DNA of 64,000 bases from Thalassia testudinum. Its lineage: Eukaryota; Streptophyta; Magnoliopsida; Alismatales; Hydrocharitaceae. Location of the stretch: contig JAZHRO010000003.1 in assembly GCA_037157565.1 (NCBI GenBank), positions 37,647,001 to 37,711,000 on the forward strand, read 5' to 3'. Shown piece after piece: positions 10,575 through 19,640 of the stretch. Position 1 is the stretch's first letter. Every line of letters begins with the position of its first letter. Under the pieces are notes generated by a model that worked only from the letters and a program-made list of their open reading frames with translations, ran no database searches and was not told where the DNA came from. The position numbers and the translations under genes are program-made.

Positions 10575-12145
10575 CATGGCTTTGCATTAATTAAGTTTCT
10601 CTTGCTTGAAGTGGATCTCATCCCCTTCTCTTTCTTTCTTTTGTGTGTGCAGGAACTACAGCGGGAAGGCGGGAATCTGGAAGCGAGAGCTTAAAGTTCC
10701 TTTTCTTCCCGCGAAATTCAGGTTGGTTCCTCTTTCTAGTCACATAATTAATTAAAACTACCAAAAACATATTAAACTTGGCTTTCAGGATCCCAAACAA
10801 ATTAATTAAGTGGAGTGCTGTTCATATAAAATCCATTGTTTGCTTGAATGCTTCTTTAACACCACTCCATTGCAAGTATTGGTGTTTTGTTTTTCGGGTC
10901 CAAATTTCTGTCCGGACTTGAAAAATTGATTCCTAACACCACAGGCCTCCTAAAACCATCAAATTTCATATAGTGATTCCCAACTACGTTAGGAACATCT
11001 GTTCCAAATTTTAGAACAATTGGATTTGTATTTAATTTTTTAAAATTCGTGGACTGCAGAAGGGTCACACCCTCTAATTTTCCTATTTTGCTACTATCCG
11101 GGAATTTTTATAATTTTTATACTCATCCAATTTTTGTGAAATTTATCTTTCTGGAATCCCTGTGGAATTTTACACATCATATAAAATAATAAAAATTTTT
11201 TGAGGTCAGTGGTAATACAGAAAAGTCTAAAATACCCACAGGTATCATTTCTGGACTTTGACACCAATACAATTAAAAATTCAAAACAATTGTCAAAAAA
11301 ATTCCTAAAATCTTACAAAAATCTTTTTTATAATCCTTGTTTGATTTTATTCAAAGTAGTGGTGTTGTTTGACTTGTTTGGACCACTACTTAATTCAGAA
11401 AGCCAAAAAAAAAATCAATCCATTGGTAGTAATTTTCTGTCTTAGGGATAATTGGCTTAGGGTTTCTCTCTTCCTTTTTAGAGACTCACATTAAAGGAAA
11501 TTAACCATCACCAATATAACTTGTCTTTCCTTTGATTTTGAGATTTCAAACTTGTTTGAAAATTTAAAGAGAAAAACCCTAAAACACATTTAATTAAATT
11601 GAATCCTAAAAGACATAAATACAAGAAAATTGTGTAACAACTTGATTTTCATTGGAGCCACTCTCCAATTTGTGCACACACAAAAAAAAAATCAAAATAA
11701 TAAGGCAACATTCCAATAAGCACCCTCCACATTCCGTGTGCACTATAGCATCCTAGACCTAATTAAAACTTGTAGCAACTTGACCCCTAAGGCTTTATCA
11801 ACTTAGGCTTGCTATTTAGGTCTTAAGTTTTCCTTAGTTAGTACCAATTCTATCATCTATATCTGGTGTTCAGGCTGAGGGCCCGTGTCAAACGACCAGG
11901 CACGGGTTTGTACAAGCACCTGGGGTTTTCCCTGGGAAACGTTTGGGCCCAAACCTCCCCTTAAGTAACTTGGCTAGAGTTGTTGATAGAACAGGTATTC
12001 ACTATTGACTACTTATTTCCTATATCGACCAAGTCTTAGGTTATTATTAGGGAGTCACATTTAAGTTAGGTCTAGTTTTATTTGTTTGAATTGCACACTT
12101 TCTCTCATCTCTTTCTCTTCTCCTCTCCTCCTGTTCTTCCATTTT
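10575..12145 (+). other. A1 5' leader, about 1.6 kb, noncoding
   Basis: Aligns with the A2 leader (46494-48065) along its length. A block at about 11880-11970 is nearly the same in both and holds hairpin-forming words, including a 14-bp palindrome GTTTGGGCCCAAAC (11941-11954; one base differs in A2). Short frames here do not match between A1 and A2 as proteins. No gene is called. Confidence 0.65.
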
Positions 12146-14219
12146 ATGCACGGGCGACGGTCTCAAAATCCGCACTTGGAAGGACCATTTGATTTCGCCC
12201 CCCACGCAAAAAGACTACTTTTTCTGTCTTCTCCTAAAAAAATGAAAACACAACAAAATAGGTCCACTGACCCTTCCACGTCCACCTCTAACCCCACCAC
12301 TAACCCTAATTCTAACCCTTCCACCCAAAACCCACCCACCATTAACTTCCCACACTTGGAGCTCCCTAATCTTGAGTTGCCCCACACACAACATCAAGAC
12401 CCCCTACCTGATCTTTTAAAATTGATGGCCGATCAGATTAATAAATTAAATTCCAATCAACAAACATTGACTAGGAATATCCAAAACCTAGCCAAACCCA
12501 CCACCCCGTCAGCAGCCTGTTGTTCCTCTAAAAGATTTCTATGATCCGTCTTATTATGAGGAACGACCAGGAGTGATCATACCGGAGGGGGACTTTGAGA
12601 TCAAGCCTGCGGTCCTGAACCTAATTAAACACTTTCATGGCCTTCCTAGGGAAGACCCTTTCAGCCACCTTGAAGAGCTAACTCTTCTTGCACAGATAAC
12701 CCATTCCTGAAATGTGCAAGAAGGCATATGGCTGATGCGGCTTTTTCCATTATCTCTTAAAGATAAGGCCACTTATTGGTTCAGGACCATTGGTTGACCC
12801 ATCATGACTTGGCCTCAGCTCAAAAGTGCCTTCCTCAAGAAATTCTTTCCCATAGGTCGTACCATTTCCTTGGGAAGATCTATTACGACCTTTCACCAAA
12901 AATCTGGTGAAACTTTCCATGATTCTTGGGAAAGATTTCAAGATCTTTTAAGAAGTTTTCCGCACCACGAGATTCCTTTATGGCAGCTCGTGCAAATCTT
13001 CTATCATGGATTAGAAGATCAAATTCGACATTTTGTCGATGCCTCGTGTGGCGGCAACTTCTTAAATAAAGATGCAGAAAGTGCCTATGTCCTGTTTGAA
13101 GAAATGAGTGAAAACTCATTTAATCAAGCTTCCATGAACACATTTTGCAGAACTCAAAACCCGCAGTTCGGTGTTCATGAAATAGGCACTCAATCTATCC
13201 CTGTCACCCAAGACGATCTTCAATTGATTGCTCAAAAACTCGACTAGATGCATATTAATCAAAAGAAAATTGAGGAAAGACTGGTTACATCAACTCAAGC
13301 TCCAAACCCACATCTAACCCAACCTAACTTTCCACGAAGAGAAAATTTGCACAATCTCAACACTACCCCTGCTGATTATTCTGAGGTTGCCCATGATTCA
13401 CTGGGGAATTACAACTATCCAGATTTTAACCCCACTCAAAATATTTCTGCCATCCAGGAGCCCTTTAAAAATTCTTCCAATTTGAAAAATTACCCGAACT
13501 ACTCCTGGAATAATCAAGTTTCCTCCCAACCATATCATTTTAATGGGTATGGGTCAAATCCAAACTTCCATCCTGGGCCATCCCAATAAGACATCAATGC
13601 CCAGATGATGTGAACCCTGCAGGATATGCAAACAAAAATGACGGAAGTAACCCGAACCATCACAAATCTGAACAATCAGATTGGGGTTACTCCCACACAA
13701 AGACCTGCAAGACATCTTCCGTCCCAACCCATGCCCAACCCTAATCACCAAGGAAACCATTATACAGGCAGAACTCCACACTATCCGAATCAGCCTCCTC
13801 CTAATCCACCACCTCAGCAGCCTCCCAGGTTTCAACAATCACAGGCCCCCCCACCTCCTCCAAATAATAATCCGACTGCACATGCAGTTACTTTGAGGAG
13901 TGGGAAAACCACCATTGACCCCGGGTCTTCACACAAACCTGGTGAAATACCTGTTCAAATTGACTCCCCATCTTCCCATCAGGAAGAAAAAGAAAAACAA
14001 AAATCTCAAGACAAGATTCCTGTCCCTTTCCCACAAGCTTTCTACCCCACCACCAACAAAAAAAAGAAATCTGAGCCCACTACAGAAGAACTCATGGAGC
14101 TATTTGGGCAAGTTCATATCAATATTCCTCTCCTAGATGCCGTCAAATATATACCTGCATATGCTAAATTTTTGAAGGATATTTGTACTCCTAAAAGGCA
14201 GGCCAAAAATCTAGGATAG
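12146..14219 (+). pseudogene. A1 gag polyprotein, broken by one frameshift and several stops
   Basis: Starts MHGRRSQ at 12146, matching A2 (48066) and E. The first piece ends at 12544; a shift near 12490-12510 puts the rest in another phase. The capsid-like domain follows (FPLSLKDKATYWF, LKSAFLKKFFP, GETFHDSWERFQDLL, HHEIPLWQLVQIFYHGL, then FVDASCGGNFLNK). The main phase then continues with stops at 13245, 13587 and 14217 through a Pro/Asn/Gln-rich tail, VTLRSGK, and the VHINIPLLDAVKYIP junction block. No CCHC zinc knuckle is found in this tail, unlike E and D. The stop at 13245 is TAG where A2 has CAG. Confidence 0.87.
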
Positions 14220-15176
14220 GTGCATCTTTCAGAGACAGTAAGCTCTGTCATACAGAGTAAGCTGCCTCCTAAGATGAAAGATCTGGGGGCGCCTTTAATT
14301 TATGTAATTATTGATGACACTACATTTAATCGCGCCCTCCTTGATCTAGGTGCCTCAGTTAATATTATTCCCACGAGTTTATTCGAAGAATTTCAGATCG
14401 GTGAATTAAAACCCGTCGAGGTTACCCTGCAATTAGCTGACCGATCTACAATCAAACCTCATGGGATTATCGAGGATGTCTTAATCAAGGTCCAGAATTG
14501 TGTCTTTCCTGCAGACTTTCTGGTTCTTGACATTGAGGCACCTGAATCATTACTGGACTCCCCAATAATCCTTGGATGCCCTTTTTTGGCCACTGCAAAG
14601 GCAAATATCAATTGCCACACAGGAAAAATGGATATCACTTGTGCAGGCCAAACTCTCACTTTAGATATTTTCAAATTCTCCAGGAGATTCCATGATGATA
14701 ACTTCTTTGAGGACTCAGATATTGAAATTTCCAATATGGTGGAGGAGACATTGTTAATAGATACCCTTACCAACCATAATTTTTTTGAGGACTCTGATTC
14801 AGAATCAGTGGTCGGCGAAATTTGTGATCCGGAAACTTATCTTGACCCCAAATTTATTCCTGATACCCCCCCTAACCCACCCACTATTCACGCACCTAAT
14901 TTTTCCACACTAACTTCCCCCAATCCTCACCATTCCTTCCCCGACCCCTTTCTTACGGACCTGCCACCAACCCCGCCCGAGTTTGGCACCCAACCTGATT
15001 TAAAACCATGGCCAAACTCGGGTTACACTTATCATTTTCCATCCAACTTTGATCCCAATATTATTTCTAATCAATTTTCTAGGGATCTAGAAGAAGACAC
15101 CTTTTTTCCGGGCATCCAAGTGTCCAATTATCTACATGATTTTACATCTTCCGTGCATACCTTCACGTCCGGCTAA
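14220..15176 (+). pseudogene. A1 protease with acidic tail
   Basis: Open for 318 codons after the 14217 stop and in the same phase as gag, so originally one Gag-PR product. Residues about 38-130 are the retropepsin-like domain: LLDLGASVNIIP, LQLADRSTIKPHG, DFLVLD, and IILGCPFLATA. The following 190 residues are acidic (FFEDSDIEI, FFEDSDSES) then Pro-rich and have no RT motif. In A2 the matching part leads into LELKPLPDSLKY and RT; here similarity fades after a short PDLKPWPNS stretch. The polymerase deletion lies at this point. Confidence 0.87.
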
Positions 15177-15197
15177 ATGGTGTAAAAGATAGCACTG

Positions 15198-15215
15198 GAT
15201 GGGAGGTAACCCATC
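15198..15215 (+). other. Post-ORF hairpin, A1 copy
   Basis: GATGGG-AGGTAA-CCCATC about 20 bp after the stop. Same location and shape as at 7475, 23989 and 56045, with stem bases exchanged in pairs against the C1 copy. Confidence 0.65.
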
Positions 15216-16529
15216 ATTTTTTCTTGCTTTCCCTTTTTTTCTTCTTTTTCCAGGTTTTGTTCCTCCTAAACCTGACCGTTCTTCACTAAGGTGATCCCTT
15301 TTCCCTCCTAATGCATGAGGACATGGCATATCTTAAGCATGGGGGGTTGTTTTTAAATTTTACAATCGATTTAGGATTTTCAAAACCTAAAACATACATT
15401 TTTGTTTAATTTATTTCCTGCTTGCATACCCAAAAAAAGAATAAAAATGTTCAAAACTTTTTGAGGAAAAATTTTAAAATCGGGACTAAGGTCGAAAATT
15501 TCACTTTTGGTACAATGGGATTTAATCTTTAACAAACTAAGGATGAGGATATGGATCTGATCATTAGAATTCCAGGGTCTATTTTAAACTAGATCAGATA
15601 TCCTTCTATAAAATTCCACCTGAACTCATGATAGTTCAGGTGACTTGATCCTATTTTGTAATATGGAAATTATTTGACTTAGCTTCTGATTCAAAAACTT
15701 GCATGTTTTGAGAAACCTCTTGTGTCACTCTTCACACACAAGCCAACACTTAAAAATAACTAAAAATTTGAAAAACTCCCTTGTTTGGACTTAGTAAAAG
15801 TCTGAAACAGATCATTGGTTTGAGTTCCCACCGCCGAGAAGGAGGAAAATGCCTCCTTTGAGGACCAGATGTCAACATGTTACCCCCTCGGCATTGCTCC
15901 ATATCTATATTTCATATCTCTAGACGGAGCATTAAAGCGCATTTTAGCAGCTCAAGTGTCTTGGACGGTGCTCTACCTATAGTGTCGGAGTAAGAGCTTG
16001 AGTTTGCTTGGAGCGCCCCTTTTCACCGCATCGTGTTTTGGGGTTGTGAGCTCCTGGGTGGTGTCATGGACAGTGCTATCCCGAAGTACTGGTGCCAGAG
16101 CCCCCTCGAGGAATGGTAACGGGAATGATGATCCCGACACATCTGTTGTAAGACTAAGCTAAAAATAAGCATGGGGGAGAAAAAAAAAAGTAACAATAAA
16201 TAAATTAACATGCCCTTATAAATGTTGGCTTTTCACAAGCACAGCCACAAGGTTTTAAAGGATTTTCCAAGTTGAGAATAAGATTCATGAGCCAAAAAAA
16301 TCCTAAAAACAAACATTTCAAGTCATCTGAATTAACATAGGGTTAATTTGAGAATTTTCTGGAGGATATATTGATCTTGTTCTGTCTAATGGTTGAATCC
16401 AAAAACAAATCCCGATGTTTATCTTTAACAAATCCCGTACCTCCAGTGTTTTAATCTACCAAGGTCCATTAATCTCTTTTTCTCCTCAAAAGTGAAAAAA
16501 ATTAGATTTCCCAAAAATTCCATTTTAAG
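15216..16529 (+). other. A1 3' noncoding region, about 1.3 kb
   Basis: Aligns with A2 56063-57380. Contains two PPT-like tracts (15335-15346 and 16167-16179) and a block at about 15818-16140 related to parts of the C1 (18913-19230) and F (36139-36480) 3' regions. No open frame worth naming. Confidence 0.7.
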
Positions 16530-16567
16530 TTTTGCTAAGAGACTAGCAAAAGATAAGCATGGGGGTG
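16530..16567 (+). promoter_or_regulatory. A1 stem-loop and polypurine tract
   Basis: TTTTGCTA-AGAGAC-TAGCAAAA (16530-16551), then AAGCATGGGGGTG (16555-16567) touching the LTR start. The PPT primes plus-strand DNA. The stem-loop is shared with A2, C1 and B. Confidence 0.8.
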
Positions 16568-18806
16568 TGATAAACGCCAATTTATCATCATTCCTATGCA
16601 TTAAAACAAACCTAGCTCTTAGGATTTTACTCCACAAATAGGTTTTTGGGCTGCATTTAGGTATAAAATAGGTTAGGCATGCATTGCATTTTTTATTATC
16701 TTTTTAATATGTTTTTGTGAGTGTTAGGGATGTACAGATATATAGATCCCTAAAACCCTAGCACTCAAGAAGGAAAATGGTGAAGGAGAAGCCTAGACTA
16801 GCTGGAACTCAGCCATATCCAGCTCACCTCAGCTTGATCCAGCTCACCGCAGCTGGAACCTAGCTCACTTGAACTAGGGTTAGCTCATCCCAACTTCATT
16901 CAGCTAATCTCAGCTAAATGACAGGTCAAGAGAGTTCATCTTAGCTCACCCTAGCTCAAGTCAGCTCAGATCCAGCTCAACTTAGCTGAGTCTAGCTCAT
17001 CTCAGCTCCCACTAGTCCACAGGGAGCTCTAGCTAGCTCAGCTGAGTTGACAGGAGTTCACCCCAGCTCAGATCCAACTACATCCAGCTCCGCTCAACTC
17101 CAGCCAGCTGAAGAAGAACTCATCCCAGCTCAGGAAAATCAAGTCCAGCTCCCGGGGACTTAGCTTAGCTCAACTCAGTTGAGCTAAGCTACCTTAGTTG
17201 CCTCTACCAGCTTGAGTCTCCCCGGGAGCACCAGACCTAGCTCACCTCAGCTCATCATGGTAGAAGCTAACTTAATTTATCTTGGCTTAGCAACTAGCAA
17301 AGAACTAGCAAGCTAAGCCAGCTAGAGTACCTCCATGCCAGCCTCTTCAGCAGCAGCCAGCTCCAATTTCAGCTCTAGACTTCTCCTCAGTTCCTCCCTT
17401 TAAACCCTAGCTCCAACACCTTCTCCTCTACTCCACCTTTATCTAAGCTAGATTAGCTTAGCTTAGCTTAGCGTATCTTAGCTAGAAACCAGCTCCTTGG
17501 CCATCCACCACCTTCAAAGTCAACCCTAGCTAGCTCCATCAACTATGCTCACCTAAGCTAGCTATCCTACTCCAAGTTGGCGCCACCACCATCACACCCC
17601 TTCACCTCCAAAATGACCTTCTAGAACCCTTCCCTTTTTGTGCCAACTTTCCCTCCAAAATTCCCTCCATCTCCACCATACACCTCTCCTTAAATCCATC
17701 TCCACCATCCACCTAACCCCCCTTCTAGAAGACCCTAGGATGGCGCCAAAATGGTGGTGTCTCTCCACCACCAAAATCCACCAACACCACCATAACCACC
17801 CCCTTAACACCCCTTGAGTTGGCACCAATTTCCCTTAGACTTAGGATCCCCAACCACCTCCATCTCTCCATCTTAGCCCTCCATTCCAAGAGTCACCTTA
17901 GTCCCCCTTCCTACTCTATATAAACCCACCACCTACAACCATTTTAGATCATCCTCCATTAGTGTATTTTGCTACCTAAACCACCTATACCTACGGCCAA
18001 GAAGAAGGAGTAGAGAAGGAGATTAAAGGGGCACATCACCAGCCCTTTTGGTGCCTTCTTCTCCCCACTCTCTTCAACTTGGGCCACGCCAAGGAGGAGG
18101 ACTCTTCCACTTCAAGGAGGATAGCCAGGCAAGGGAGAAGGACCTAGGGTGGACGTCCACCCTTGGAGAGAAGCTTAGGGCATGCCCCCTTTGGGCTTGC
18201 CTTGGAGGACATCACCTTGGTGGAGCAATGCAAGGAAGGAGTTGAAGGATTCTTTTCAAGCTTGGGAGCCACCAACCTTGGAGCAAGAAGCCCTTTTCTT
18301 CACCATCTATCTAGAGGAATTGTGTTTGCTTTTCTTTATTTTAATTTTTGTAGTAGTAGAAGCATTCCTCTACTAGGCTTTTTTGTAAAACACTTTTCAG
18401 TAATCTAGTTGCCTTCTTTGCAATTTCTATTTTGCATTTCTACTTGCTTTTCTTTTTAGCATTTTTCACTCCCTCTCCCTAATTATTCTAGGTCTCCACT
18501 TGTCTAGAGTGAGCTTAGGGAGAGGCTCTACTTGCCACTTAGAAGTAGTAGTTAAATTTGAAGTGCAAATCATCTTCCTGCCACCATTTCGCATGTTGTC
18601 TTAATCCAAAAACAAAAAAAAATGATATATTGAAAAATACCAAAAAGAAAGTTGAGATCTATTTGTAAGCAAGAGAATCACATTTGCAAACATATTGCCT
18701 CCTTGGATGACCCTAGATACTCCCCTATATAGGATATAAATTTACGAGTTGATCGATTTTGCGCGTTACAACGACGTATTTAACAAACCGCGTGAAATCG
18801 CTATCA
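16568..18806 (+). repeat. A1 3' LTR, 2239 bp
   Basis: TGATAAACGCC to CTATCA, followed by the ACAGT duplication. Many substitutions and some small indels against the 5' LTR, so insertion is not recent. The R-U5 part is more diverged than the rest (18000-18300). Confidence 0.93.
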
Positions 18807-19602
18807 ACAGTCTGGTTCAGTGCGCATAAGTATCAAAATCCTGCAAAAGTGTTTAATTGTTCTAAAAAAGTTGCCTAGATTAGGAGTGGCAGATCAACAC
18901 AAGTTGATTTGGATGAGTTCCCGGTGAAGAGAGGTAGGAAATTCCCCTTGAAGATGCGCAATAACATATCGTCTCCTCAGTGCTTGTCTCCTAGGATATT
19001 TACATATCCTACTGGGGGGATGTAAGAACCCTGTGCTGGTCCAAATGCCATGGGCGGCATTATCACGAAATGTCGATTGCTAGGGTCTGGATTTAGCTAC
19101 AGAATGCCATGGGCAGGATTATCTCGAAATCTCAAAAGCCAGGGATTTGGGGATTGCCATGGGTGGTGCTATCATGAAGCATCAACTGCCAAGGACCCTT
19201 CGAGGATTGATGATGGTGTCTAGGAATCTGATACAGACCGTGTTGAGAAGCCAATCCAAAGCTATAAATAAAAGAAAAGAGAGAGAAAGCTCTCCAAACA
19301 AAGAAAATCCTTGGTCTCCCTCTTACAAAAATGCATTGCAAACTGAACCGAGGCTAAAATATGTTACAAGCATAGGTGCTTTAACCGCGGAGTCCAACAA
19401 ACCTTACGATAGTTCCTGTGGGCCTTAAAAACCTTCATGGCGGACTGAGGCTAGAGTTGGTCAGGTCCAGATCTTAGTTGGTACCTGAGTACCTCTAGGC
19501 CTACTATCAACATTCTAACTTAATCAAAAGAAAAAAAGCACACTCACATAGTTTTGAACATTAAAGAACTCATGGTCTATAATCGAAGTTAAAACCTTAA
19601 AA
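18807..19602 (+). other. C1 3' noncoding region, second part, with repeated modules
   Basis: Begins with the right ACAGT copy. From about 19048 to 19200 it holds three imperfect modules of 50-60 bp, each starting near CCATGGGC/T and passing through a TATCNCGAA-like word. F (36270-36430) has a matching set. No gene is seen; frames at 19147-19428 are not supported. Confidence 0.65.
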
Positions 19603-19640
19603 TTTTGCTAAGGGACTAGCAAAAGCTAGGCATGGGGGTA
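19603..19640 (+). promoter_or_regulatory. C1 stem-loop and polypurine tract
   Basis: TTTTGCTA-AGGGAC-TAGCAAAA (19603-19624), then AGGCATGGGGGTA (19628-19640), directly before TGATGGGAAC. This places the LTR start at 19641. Confidence 0.8.

Larger units (their letters stand above)
8258..18806 (+). mobile_element. Element A1: full-length, pol-less Ty3/gypsy element with perfect TSD
   Basis: Two LTRs (8258-10549, 16568-18806) beginning TGATA and ending TATCA enclose a PBS, leader, gag, protease and 3' noncoding region. ACAGT flanks both ends (8253-8257, 18807-18811), a perfect 5-bp target duplication. RT, RNase H and integrase are absent: the frame after protease ends at 15176 and the post-ORF hairpin follows at once, whereas A2 has about 3 kb of RT-RNaseH-integrase there. 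It is a non-autonomous derivative of the A family that must have been moved by an A2-like partner. Confidence 0.92.

Noticed and set aside
12163..12397. Antisense frames in A1 gag
   Set aside because: Shadows of the gag frame.
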